Source: Hymenobacter elongatus (lineage in GTDB: Bacteria; Bacteroidota; Bacteroidia; Cytophagales; Hymenobacteraceae). Taken from it: 64,000 bases of DNA. The translations under genes and the position numbers were made by a program. This document shows positions 9,863 through 18,155 of the stretch, piece by piece (position 1 is the first letter of the stretch; every line of letters begins with the position of its first letter). The stretch lies in NCBI RefSeq assembly GCF_004745955.1, contig NZ_SRLD01000021.1, positions 1 through 64,000 of the forward strand. The letters are read 5' to 3'. The notes beneath the pieces are model-generated. The model searched no databases and was not told the origin of the DNA. It saw only the letters and a program-made list of their open reading frames with translations.

Positions 9863-9926
9863 CACATTTACGCACACAAAAAAAGGAACCCCTTCCGGAG
9901 CTCCTTTTTTTGTGTGCGTAAATGTG
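9863..9926. terminator. Very long perfect bidirectional hairpin terminator
   Basis: A perfect 25-bp stem (9863-9887 with 9902-9926) with a 14-nt loop. Seven A on the left arm pair with seven T on the right, flanking a GC-rich tip, as in two-way terminators. It sits 6 bp past the stop of the 9933-12563 gene and about 155 bp upstream of the next gene's start. Confidence 0.85.
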
Positions 9927-9932
9927 CTGCAA

Positions 9933-12563
9933 CTACCGCTTCAGCACCACCTTCCGCGTGGCTGTCTGCTTGGCATCACGCACGGTCAGAATATAGGTTC
10001 CGGCGCTCAGGCTACCGGGAACGTTGAGCTTCACTACACGGTCGGCCGTTTTGGCTTCCGCTTTATAAACGATGCGTCCCTGCATGTCCGAGAGGCTCAC
10101 CGTCGTGCCAGTGGCTGCCGACTGATTCAGCTCCACGTTCAGCGTCTGTACGAAGGGATTAGGATACGCACTGCTGATAAACGCATTGTTGACGGCAACA
10201 GCACCTTTGTTGGCCAGCGTCACGAACACGTCCGTCGTGTACAAGCCACGACCGTGAGTGGCCGCTACTATCTGCTTATCCAGCTTACGCAGGCGCAGCA
10301 TATCGACGCGCACGTTAGCCATACCGGTGCTGGAAGGGCTCCAGGCGATGCTGGAGCCTAACGTCAGGTCGTCGGTGCTCCACACACCCAGCTCGGTAGC
10401 CAGCAAAGCCCGCTGGGAGTTGGCTGGGTCAAACATAGCCCACCGAATGGGCATATCGGGCAGGTTGCCTTCTACATTGCGCCATGCGGCACCGCCGTTC
10501 AGCGTTTCCCATACACTTACAACCCCATAGTTGGAATAAGTTACCAACAAGTGGTCGTCGTTGCCATCCTCAACCGCAACGCAGGAAACAGAGCCAATAC
10601 CCGCCCGGATTTCCGTGTAGATTGGAGTCAGGCTCCGGGCGCTGTCGACACGCAGCACCTTACCAGTGCTCATCCCCAGGAAAACCCGGCTATCCTGGTT
10701 TTTCGATACCGTGACGTGCGTTATGTTACCCGTGCCTGTCGGCAATGCAACCGTGCGGGTAACATTGGAAGTAATAGCGTTTGGCCACACAAACATCGTT
10801 CCTGCCGTGTTATTGGCATACATCACGTTACGCTTGCTGTCGTAGTCGGTTGGGTTGATGAAAGAGCCGTTATCGTTGCTGGTTATGCGCGGAAACGACG
10901 AACCGTTGTTTGACGAGCGGAAGTAGTTGCTGTACACATACGATGTGAACTGATACTGCGGCTGGTCTTCATCAATGAAGCAGAAAGCACCGTCACCACC
11001 CGAAACTTCGGTTGTGGCATTGATACCGGCTACGTTATAGCGCTGGGTACCATTGTCTTGTGCACCCGCCAAATAGTAGTTGGGAAGCGTAGGGTGAATG
11101 GCGGCCGCGTAGTATTGCGTAACGTTCAAACCGTTGTTACGCAGCTTGAATGCAGGGTTGCCGGCACCAAAAGCGTTGGTCGTCAGCGAAACACCCCCGT
11201 CGCAGCCAAAATAAGCCATGTTGCCGTCATTCGAAGCGAAGGCCACGGCGTGTTGGTCGGCGTGCACATACTGGGAGCTGGTACGGCTCGTGCTCCAATA
11301 AGAAGTCTGCTGCCATACGACAGGCGTAGCGCTGGCATCCAGGGTCCGGAACAGGTCAACGCCCCCGATATACAGCTGGTTGGCATTGCTCGGCGACACT
11401 CCGATAGAGAGGTCGTACCAGGCCTGCCGGCGGGTGAAGTCATCGGAATTTTCCCAGCGGGGCTTAGCAAGGGTCGTCCAGGTAGCACCGCCATCATTCG
11501 AGCGGAAGATGTCCAGTACTGCATCCGAAGTGCTCTGGAATATGGCGTACACGCGGTTGGCGTCGCTTGGGGCGCAAGCCAGCTCAATCCGCTCGTAGCC
11601 CGTGGTTGGCAGGCCCGAGGTGGTCGGCGTATTCAGATTAGTCCAGCTTCCAGCGTTGCCCGTCATAGAGCTGTAGATAGCGTCACCGGTCTGAATCCCC
11701 ATGCTAACGTAGAGCTTGTTGTCGGCTCCAATTTCAATATCAGCCGCGCGGTCAGTTACGGCACCAGCGCCAGCGCCGAGTACTTTCTCCCACGACGTGC
11801 CACCATTGGCGCTACGCATCAGGCCGCCACGAGTAGCGGCGTATACGTTGCCCGTTACGGGGTGCACTGCCAGCTTGAGGATGTACTGGAAGGTTACGGT
11901 GCGGGAAGTGCTGGCCAGCTGCGTCCAGGTCACGCCGTGGTCAGTCGATTTCCAGATACCCAGGCCACGGATGGCATCCGCATTGTAGTATCCCTCACCA
12001 GTTCCGAAATACATGATATCCGGATTCTTGGGGTCGAAGGTAATAGCGGTAACAGCTAGGTTGGAAAAGAAATTGTCGATACTCTGCCAGCTGGGGGTAG
12101 TAGCCGCACCGTTTGTGGTCTTCCACAGGCCACCACCAGCCGTGCCGGCCCATACGGTATTGCCCGTAGCATCGCCAGGGTCAACTACCAGGGCCCGAAT
12201 GCGGCCTGCTACGTTGCTAGGGCCGCGCTCTACCCACGTCGTCTGGGTCAGGCTACCCACGGGCAACCGCTGGCTGGCGCGCTGCGCCAGGAGTTGCTGC
12301 GCATATTCCTGGGCGACTATCAGTCGCTCCCGCGGCACAATGCCCAAGGCAGGATCGAGCGTCCGCTCGTTGTCCTGCTCCAGGGCGAGGTCTGGGCGGT
12401 CTTTGCTTTCTCTTTCCTCGCTTTCGAGACCTTGCTCAAGGCTTTGGGGAACAGCAGCAGAGGTGCCCCGCTGCCAGAAGAACAGAGTACCGCCAAAGGC
12501 TGTAATTACGCCTAGCAGGAGCATAGCCCACCACTGACGGGTACGTGAAGTAGATGATTTCAC
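9933..12563 (-). CDS. Secreted BNR/sortilin-like beta-propeller protein with T9SS type A sorting domain (paralogue 3, shorter)
   Basis: 876 residues. It shares the N-terminal hydrophobic segment, the DRPDLAL.QD...VPRERL motif and the whole propeller with its two neighbours (KSTDHGVTW, RSANGGTSW, RSNDGGATW). It lacks the roughly 90-residue fibronectin-like module they carry: the propeller ends at GRGLYTTDVF and passes almost directly into the T9SS sorting domain (YPNPF ... LSAGTYILTV ... ending VLKR). The start codon is GTG at 12563; an in-frame TAA lies two codons upstream, so no earlier start exists. The order of the array on the minus strand is paralogue 3, 2, 1, and terminators after 3 and 2 suggest separate transcripts. 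Confidence 0.85.
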   Translation of the reverse strand: MKSSTSRTRQWWAMLLLGVITAFGGTLFFWQRGTSAAVPQSLEQGLESEERESKDRPDLALEQDNERTLDPALGIVPRERLIVAQEYAQQLLAQRASQRLPVGSLTQTTWVERGPSNVAGRIRALVVDPGDATGNTVWAGTAGGGLWKTTNGAATTPSWQSIDNFFSNLAVTAITFDPKNPDIMYFGTGEGYYNADAIRGLGIWKSTDHGVTWTQLASTSRTVTFQYILKLAVHPVTGNVYAATRGGLMRSANGGTSWEKVLGAGAGAVTDRAADIEIGADNKLYVSMGIQTGDAIYSSMTGNAGSWTNLNTPTTSGLPTTGYERIELACAPSDANRVYAIFQSTSDAVLDIFRSNDGGATWTTLAKPRWENSDDFTRRQAWYDLSIGVSPSNANQLYIGGVDLFRTLDASATPVVWQQTSYWSTSRTSSQYVHADQHAVAFASNDGNMAYFGCDGGVSLTTNAFGAGNPAFKLRNNGLNVTQYYAAAIHPTLPNYYLAGAQDNGTQRYNVAGINATTEVSGGDGAFCFIDEDQPQYQFTSYVYSNYFRSSNNGSSFPRITSNDNGSFINPTDYDSKRNVMYANNTAGTMFVWPNAITSNVTRTVALPTGTGNITHVTVSKNQDSRVFLGMSTGKVLRVDSARSLTPIYTEIRAGIGSVSCVAVEDGNDDHLLVTYSNYGVVSVWETLNGGAAWRNVEGNLPDMPIRWAMFDPANSQRALLATELGVWSTDDLTLGSSIAWSPSSTGMANVRVDMLRLRKLDKQIVAATHGRGLYTTDVFVTLANKGAVAVNNAFISSAYPNPFVQTLNVELNQSAATGTTVSLSDMQGRIVYKAEAKTADRVVKLNVPGSLSAGTYILTVRDAKQTATRKVVLKR

Positions 12564-12662
12564 TTGTTAGAGAGTAAAATTAGAACAAAAAGAAGGTGCG
12601 TTACAAAGTGGATTGGCGCGACTCAGGTGAGTCTTAGCGACGAATAAATATAATGCTTTTGG

Positions 12663-12670
12663 TAGTTTTG
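12663..12670 (+). promoter_or_regulatory. Probable -7 box TAGTTTTG for the PAP2-like gene
   Basis: Exact TAnnTTTG, 37 bp upstream of the TTG start at 12708. No clear -33 TTG was seen. Confidence 0.4.
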
Positions 12671-12707
12671 ACGTTCTACCCCGGCGTACATTATTTACAC
12701 CCCCCAG

Positions 12708-13337
12708 TTGAACAAGCTGATAGCCAACATATTATCCGGGATATTTCATCCACTACTGCTGCCTTCATATCTATTTTATATGATATGTTATTGGTTGCCA
12801 GGCACTCTATGGCAGCCGGCAGTAGCCGACCGCTGGGTTGTATTGGCAATTGTTTTTGCCTTCACGTTTCTGCTGCCTTGCCTCGGCACGGGTGCTTTGT
12901 ATTGGTTTGGCCACGTTAGCTCACTGCTGCTGCGCGACCGGGCCCAACGCCCCATACCGTTATTGCTGGCAGCCTTTAGCTTTGGCACAGCAGCTCTGGT
13001 CCTCTACCAGCCACAGCTATTTGATGTGCTGCTCAGCCAGATAATGATTGGGATGACACTGGCCGTGTTTCTTACCTTCCTGATATCCTTATCGTGGAAG
13101 ATAAGCGCCCATGGTGTGGGCGTAGGCGGTGGGTTGGGCCTGTTAGGAATGCTCTACCTAACTAGTCCTGCCTCGCACACCCTGTGGGCCCTGCTTGTGA
13201 TGACGCTGCTGGCTGGCTGCGTACTAAGCTCCCGGCTAGCCCTGAATGCCCATACGCCCAGTCAGGCCTGGGCGGGCCTGGGACTGGGTATTGGGGTAGT
13301 GTGCGGGCTAAGCTTCGGACTATGGCTGGGTAGCTAA
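12708..13337 (+). CDS. PAP2-like integral membrane protein (active site probably degenerate)
   Basis: A 209-residue protein with about six hydrophobic segments. Three spaced motifs recall PAP2/type-2 phosphatidate phosphatases: R76-x4-R81-P82, an S-A-H at 133-135, and SRLALNAH at 175-182 (SRxxxxxH). The Asp normally four residues after that last His is Gln186, and the PSGH motif is reduced to SAH. Loss of lipid phosphatase activity is therefore likely, or the fold has another role. The start is TTG at 12708; no ATG lies nearby. The family assignment is my inference from motif spacing. It is divergent from the third propeller gene. Confidence 0.6.
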   Translation: MNKLIANILSGIFHPLLLPSYLFYMICYWLPGTLWQPAVADRWVVLAIVFAFTFLLPCLGTGALYWFGHVSSLLLRDRAQRPIPLLLAAFSFGTAALVLYQPQLFDVLLSQIMIGMTLAVFLTFLISLSWKISAHGVGVGGGLGLLGMLYLTSPASHTLWALLVMTLLAGCVLSSRLALNAHTPSQAWAGLGLGIGVVCGLSFGLWLGS

Positions 13338-13525
13338 GGAGTTGGAAAGCGGGCTGGGGTGGAGCTTCCTTGCTAGCTACTACACACGATACCTTACAGC
13401 CTTGGAGCGTTTCTGCCATGTACGGCAAAGCCGCATCCTGTAGCTCCAGGCTGCCTGATTGCGACTAGCGCTACAAAATGCGGCGGCAGGAAACTGCTCT
13501 GGCCTCTACAACGCGCTGCTGAGGC

Positions 13526-14911
13526 TTAGCCCCGCTGCGCCATTTCCTGTTGCACCAAGTCCTGTACTTCGGGCCGGTCGTAGTCGGCTTCGCTCTCAAT
13601 ATGGGTCATTAAGCGCTGCATGATGCGCTCCTGAAGCTGCCCATTCTGCCACGCATCGGCGTAGGGCGTGTGCGAGAAAGTAACCTGCGAATACAGCGGC
13701 GACCATTGATCGGGATATTGCGCGGCAATCTTGCTCTCGATTTTTTTCTGCAGCAGAAATCGAGGGTCGCCCACCCGGTCGCGCATCTCTTCGAAATTGT
13801 ACACGGCCAGATCCGCAATGGCATCGGCATTGGGCTTGCGCTGCTGCTGAAACTCGGCAAAAACAGCGGACCAGTCGTCGCCCAGGCGTTCCAGCAGCTG
13901 GTTGAGCACCGTGCAGTCTTCAAACCCGGCATTCATTCCCTGGCCGTAGAAGGGCACAATGGCATGCGAAGCGTCGCCGAGTAGCAGCACATCATCGCCG
14001 AAGGCCCAGGGAAAACACCGGATGGTTACCAACGAGCTAGTGGGGTTGCGGAAATACTCATCCGTCAGCTCGGGCATGAGCGGTATTACATCCGGAAAAA
14101 CCTGCTGGAAGAAATCCTGCACCTGCGCCGGCGTTTGCAGGGAGGCGAAAGAATGAGGGCCTTCGTAAGGAAAGTACAGCGTGCAGTTGAAGGAGCCATC
14201 CAGGTTGGGCAGCGCAATCATCATATACTGGCCGCGTGGCCAGATGTGCAGGGCATTCTTTTCGAGCAGCCACTCCCCTGCCGGCCCGGGTTCGATGTTC
14301 AGCTCCTTGTAGCCGTACTCCAAATAGCTTTGCGAGTAGTTGTAGCGCTCGGTTTTCTGCAAGGCGCTGCGCACCGCCGAAAAAGCGCCGTCGGTACCAA
14401 AGAGGTGCCGGAAGGAGGTATGCTGCTCCTCCCCGGTGGTAGTGTCGCGTAGCTCCAGCTTACGGGTGCGGGTATCCAGGCCCACGCACTGCTGGTTGAA
14501 ATGCAGCCGGATGCGCGCGTCGCCTTCGGCCAAGCTGAGAAGCGTCCGATTCAGACCCGCCCGCGACACGGAATAGATGGCTTGGCTGTCCTTACCATAA
14601 GGCTGGTAGCTCAGGTTGCCGTGCACATCGTGCATCACGCGCCGGTACATGGGAATGGCTACCTGGCGAATTTGGTCGCCGATGCCTACTTCCTCCAGGG
14701 CCCGCCAGCCCCGGTCGGAAAGCGCCAGGTTGATGGAACGACCCTCCACGGTGCCGCTCTGCCGCATATCGGCCCGGCGCTCGTATACGTCGACGCTGTA
14801 GCCGCGCCGCGCCAGAAACAGGGAAAGCAGTGAGCCAACCAGGCCGGCACCCATAACGGTAAGTGCTTCGGGAGAACCAGAGTCGGGGGTAGTGGGAAGA
14901 GCAGTGGACAT
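13526..14911 (-). CDS. kmo: Kynurenine 3-monooxygenase
   Basis: FAD- and NADPH-dependent hydroxylation of L-kynurenine to 3-hydroxykynurenine. 461 residues from ATG at 14911 (a TTG at 14926 would add five). The Rossmann FAD motif GAGLVG is at residues 21-26, ending in the acidic YERR. The second FAD motif, GDASHAIVPFYGQGMNAGFE, is near 311-330. The KMO-type substrate region includes RSINLALSDRGWRAL. The protein is of usual length for bacterial KMO. The gene lies 4.6 kb from kynU, separated by three unrelated genes. A weak -7-like TACTTTCG is at 14952-14959 upstream. Confidence 0.93.
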   Translation of the reverse strand: MSTALPTTPDSGSPEALTVMGAGLVGSLLSLFLARRGYSVDVYERRADMRQSGTVEGRSINLALSDRGWRALEEVGIGDQIRQVAIPMYRRVMHDVHGNLSYQPYGKDSQAIYSVSRAGLNRTLLSLAEGDARIRLHFNQQCVGLDTRTRKLELRDTTTGEEQHTSFRHLFGTDGAFSAVRSALQKTERYNYSQSYLEYGYKELNIEPGPAGEWLLEKNALHIWPRGQYMMIALPNLDGSFNCTLYFPYEGPHSFASLQTPAQVQDFFQQVFPDVIPLMPELTDEYFRNPTSSLVTIRCFPWAFGDDVLLLGDASHAIVPFYGQGMNAGFEDCTVLNQLLERLGDDWSAVFAEFQQQRKPNADAIADLAVYNFEEMRDRVGDPRFLLQKKIESKIAAQYPDQWSPLYSQVTFSHTPYADAWQNGQLQERIMQRLMTHIESEADYDRPEVQDLVQQEMAQRG

Positions 14912-15414
14912 AGGAGCGGCGAACAAAAACGAAAGGCAATACTACGGATGGCGAAAGTAGGTTTTTCCTACTGGTTGGTTGGGCCGGAAATTATCCGGCT
15001 TCAACGGGCCGACAGCTAAGGTTGAACGGAAATCACAGCATTCCGACTTGTGGCCTGGCTATCTTGCGCCTTTTACCGGAATACCAGGTAGCAACAACGA
15101 GCAACGATTAGGTTCTATTCCGAGGGGCTACCGAAGGGCAAGCAGCTTCGGGTGGCAGCAAACTCTCGCATTCTTCCGAGCACTTACTGTCAACTACTTC
15201 GCCCGGCCGCCAGACACCTATAGACTCTTTCCGGGCGTCGCGCCAGAAGCCTCTTTGCGCATAGACTAATCTTAGCATAATTCAACAAAGTCAGCTGATC
15301 AATATTTTGACAGTCAATTTATTACTGCTTGTTTGTTCGGCATAACTACTTTATTTTTGCCAGAATTTCCGCTACCTAATTCCGCAGTTTTCCACCTCAT
15401 TGCCCTTTTTACCT
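14912..15414. other. Divergent intergenic region between kmo and a TonB-dependent receptor gene
   Basis: About 500 bp without a convincing gene. It holds the receptor's promoter (15329-15359) and a possible weak kmo promoter (14952-14959). One open frame of about 95 codons (14979-15269, plus) has no recognisable domain and looks accidental. No riboswitch-like structure was recognised. Confidence 0.5.
15329..15359 (+). promoter_or_regulatory. Promoter of the TonB-dependent receptor gene
   Basis: TTG at 15329-15331, a 20-bp spacer, then TATTTTTG at 15352-15359. This is the best -33/-7 Bacteroidota promoter in the window. Predicted leader about 49 nt. Confidence 0.65.
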
Positions 15415-18102
15415 ATGAGAAAATCCTACTGTTTTCTACTTATTCTCTTTAGTCTGCTCTTGACAGGCACCCGGGCTTGGGCCCAGGATGATGTCACGGT
15501 GAGCGGCGTGGTGAAAACCGAAACCGGGGAAGCCCTGCCCGGCGCTACGGTATTTGTGAAAGGCACCTTCATTGGCAGCAGCACCGACCGGGAAGGCAAA
15601 TTTCAGTTGCGGGCCGACTTCAGCACCCCGCCCGTGGTGCTTTCCGTTTCCTTTGTGGGCTACGAAAGCCGCGAAATAACGCTGCAGCAGCCCGACCGGG
15701 CCGTGCAGGTGCAGCTGAAAGTCAACTCGGTGTTGACCAGTGAAGTAATTGCGTCGGCTTCGCGCGTAGAGGAAGGCATTCTGCAGGCTCCCGTAACGGT
15801 GGAGAAGCTGAACGCCCAGCAAGTGGAGCGCATCACGACGGCCGACCTACAAGGCGGCCTGGCGCAGTACAAAGGCATTGATGTGAACAGTACCAGCTTA
15901 TTGATGAACTCCATCAGTACGCGCGGATTCAACTCGGCCAAGTCGGAGCGCCTGATTCAGCTCACCGACTATTTCGACACCCAAAGCCCCAGCCTGAACC
16001 TGAACGCGGGCAACCTGACGGGCCTGCCCGAGCTGGATGTAGAAAGCGTGGAAATTATTCACGGCCCGGCTTCGGCGCTGTACGGAGCCAATGCTTTCAA
16101 CGGCGTATTGTTGCTCAACTCGAAAGACCCTTTCGTGAGCGAAGGCCTTAGCGTGCGGGTACGCGGCGGCGAGCGGAGCTACTTTGATGGTCAGCTGCGC
16201 TACGCCCAGAAGCTGGGCGAGAAGTTTGCCTTCAAAATCGTGGGCTCATACACCACTGCCAACGACTGGCTGGCGGAGAACAACGGCGCGACGAGCACAG
16301 TAGTAGAGCGCCGCAACAATGCCGAAGGCTCGGCGCTGGGCTACGATGCCGTGAACCGCTACGGTGACGTGGGCGGCTTCACGTTCACGAACGACCCGAC
16401 CAACCCAGCCTACGCCACTACGCCGCCAAGCTTGCGCGGCAAAACCGTGTTCATGCCGGGCTTCTCGGAAAAAGAGCTGATTGCGGACGACAATAAAGCA
16501 AAGTCGTTGAAGATTCATCCGACGCTCTCGTACCTGCTTACCGACAACATTAAGATGACCGTGGGTGCCAACTACGCCCGCGGCACAGCCACTTACCAAA
16601 GCAGCAGCCGCTATCGGCTGCGCGACTTTGGCACCAACCAGCTGCACGGCGAAATCAAGGGCACGAAGTGGTTCTTGCGCGGTCAGACGGTGCAGGACTT
16701 CGGGGCCAACTCGTATGACCTCAGCTTCTTGGGCGGTTTCATTCAGAACTCTCCCGTGTCGCCAGCCGGTGGCGTAACCTACGCCCAGCGCTTCTACGGC
16801 ACCTATTTGGGCGCCTTGCAGGCGGGCCGAACTCCCGAGCAGGCGCAGGCGGCAGCGAATGCCACCCAGCTGCAAACCTCGGACCCCCGGTTTCAGGAGC
16901 TTCGCAGCCAGATTATCAGTGACGCCACTCCCGGCCGTGGCGCCAACCTGAACCCAAGCTCGTATCTCAACGAGGGCAACGCGCAGTACAACTTCTCGCT
17001 AGCCGAAGGCACCGACCTGATCGTGGGAGCGGCTTACCGCAAATTCCGCTTGGGCTCGAATGGCAACTTCTTCTCCGATGATAATGCCCGCATCCAGAAC
17101 AACGAGCTGGGAGGCTACGCGCAGCTGACCCAGACGCTGCTGGATGACCGCCTGAAGCTGGCATTGGCCGGTCGGGTAGATGACTTCAAGAACTTTAGCC
17201 CGGCTTTCTCGCCCCGCGCTTCAGCTGTATATTCGGTGGGCGAAGACAAGCAGCATAACTTCCGCGCCTCGTTTGGCCGGGCCTTCCGCTCGCCTACCCA
17301 GCTCGACCAGTACATCCGCATCGACATCGGTCAGGTGGTGCTGCTGGGCAACGTGGACAACGGCTTCCAGGGCTTCAACATCACGAACCTGGCTCCGCTG
17401 GACCTGGCGAAGCTGAAGCTGGAGCGCCTGAGCACGTATGAAGTAGGCTACAAAGGCACTTTCCGCGACAAAATCGTGGTGGATGTGAACTACTTCCAGA
17501 GCTACTACAACGACTTCATCGGTGCTCAGCGCTTTATTGGCAACCGGGACGGCAGCCGCCCCACCAAGGAGCAGCTGGATGCCGAACGCGCCCGTGCCAC
17601 GCAAACGCCCGCTGGTACGCCCTACCAGGACCGCAACTCCCAGACCCGGATTTTGCAGGTGTGGACTAATGCCAACCAGGAGGTGCAAACGCAGGGCGCT
17701 GCCCTGGGCGTGAGCTACAACGTGATTCGCCCCCTGACGATTACGGCCAACTACTCGCTGAACGTAATCAAGCAGGACAAGCTGCCCGAAGGCTTCCAGA
17801 CGTTCTTCAACACGCCGAAGCATAAGTACAACATCGGGGCCAATGGCTTGGTATCCCGTCATTTCAACTACTCGGTAAACTACCGCTGGGCCGAGGGCCA
17901 CTCCTACGAAATGCCGTTTGCCGTGGGCACTCTCCAGGACTACAGCTCCGTGGATGCTTACGTAGGCTACGTGATTCCCAAGGTTTTCACTACCATTCAG
18001 GTGGGAGGCTCAAATCTGTTCGGAAGCAACAACACCCAGGTGTACGGTGGCCCGAATATTGGCCGCCTCATCTTCGCCGGCTTATTGATCGACATCAAAT
18101 AG
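15415..18102 (+). CDS. TonB-dependent outer-membrane receptor with carboxypeptidase-regulatory-like N-terminal domain
   Basis: 895 residues from ATG at 15415 (a TTG at 15400 would add five). The signal peptide is MRKSYCFLLILFSLLLTGTR, cut after AWA or AQ. A CarbopepD-reg-like beta-sandwich (VSGVVKTETGEALPGATVFV, about 25-105) precedes the plug (about 110-235, ending VEIIHGPASALYGANAFNGV) and a long beta-barrel. The C-terminus is FAGLLIDIK, with a barrel-closing alternating pattern. No SusD-like lipoprotein follows, so it is not a classical SusC/D pair. The substrate is unknown; siderophore, cobalamin or an organic ligand are possible. Its place between kmo and kynU allows, but does not prove, a role in uptake of tryptophan-related compounds. 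Confidence 0.9.
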   Translation: MRKSYCFLLILFSLLLTGTRAWAQDDVTVSGVVKTETGEALPGATVFVKGTFIGSSTDREGKFQLRADFSTPPVVLSVSFVGYESREITLQQPDRAVQVQLKVNSVLTSEVIASASRVEEGILQAPVTVEKLNAQQVERITTADLQGGLAQYKGIDVNSTSLLMNSISTRGFNSAKSERLIQLTDYFDTQSPSLNLNAGNLTGLPELDVESVEIIHGPASALYGANAFNGVLLLNSKDPFVSEGLSVRVRGGERSYFDGQLRYAQKLGEKFAFKIVGSYTTANDWLAENNGATSTVVERRNNAEGSALGYDAVNRYGDVGGFTFTNDPTNPAYATTPPSLRGKTVFMPGFSEKELIADDNKAKSLKIHPTLSYLLTDNIKMTVGANYARGTATYQSSSRYRLRDFGTNQLHGEIKGTKWFLRGQTVQDFGANSYDLSFLGGFIQNSPVSPAGGVTYAQRFYGTYLGALQAGRTPEQAQAAANATQLQTSDPRFQELRSQIISDATPGRGANLNPSSYLNEGNAQYNFSLAEGTDLIVGAAYRKFRLGSNGNFFSDDNARIQNNELGGYAQLTQTLLDDRLKLALAGRVDDFKNFSPAFSPRASAVYSVGEDKQHNFRASFGRAFRSPTQLDQYIRIDIGQVVLLGNVDNGFQGFNITNLAPLDLAKLKLERLSTYEVGYKGTFRDKIVVDVNYFQSYYNDFIGAQRFIGNRDGSRPTKEQLDAERARATQTPAGTPYQDRNSQTRILQVWTNANQEVQTQGAALGVSYNVIRPLTITANYSLNVIKQDKLPEGFQTFFNTPKHKYNIGANGLVSRHFNYSVNYRWAEGHSYEMPFAVGTLQDYSSVDAYVGYVIPKVFTTIQVGGSNLFGSNNTQVYGGPNIGRLIFAGLLIDIK

Positions 18103-18120
18103 CAGCGTCCGATTCAGCAT

Positions 18121-18155
18121 AAAAAAGGCTTCCCAAGAATGGGGAGCCTTTTTTT
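18121..18155. terminator. Bidirectional terminator
   Basis: AAAAAAGGCTTCCC / GGGGAGCCTTTTTTT stem (one G-T pair) with A/T tracts on both sides. It overlaps the stop of the minus-strand AlkB-like gene and follows the receptor gene. Confidence 0.85.

Noticed and set aside
3542..12563. Calling the BNR propeller proteins sialidases
   Set aside because: Asp-box repeats alone do not define sialidase; no arginine triad or FRIP motif could be identified.
14979..15269. 96-codon frame between kmo and the TonB-dependent receptor gene
   Set aside because: No domain, no promoter or ribosome-binding context, composition like random high-GC DNA.
15415..18102. SusC-type glycan importer
   Set aside because: No SusD-like lipoprotein gene follows and there is no polysaccharide-utilisation locus around it.
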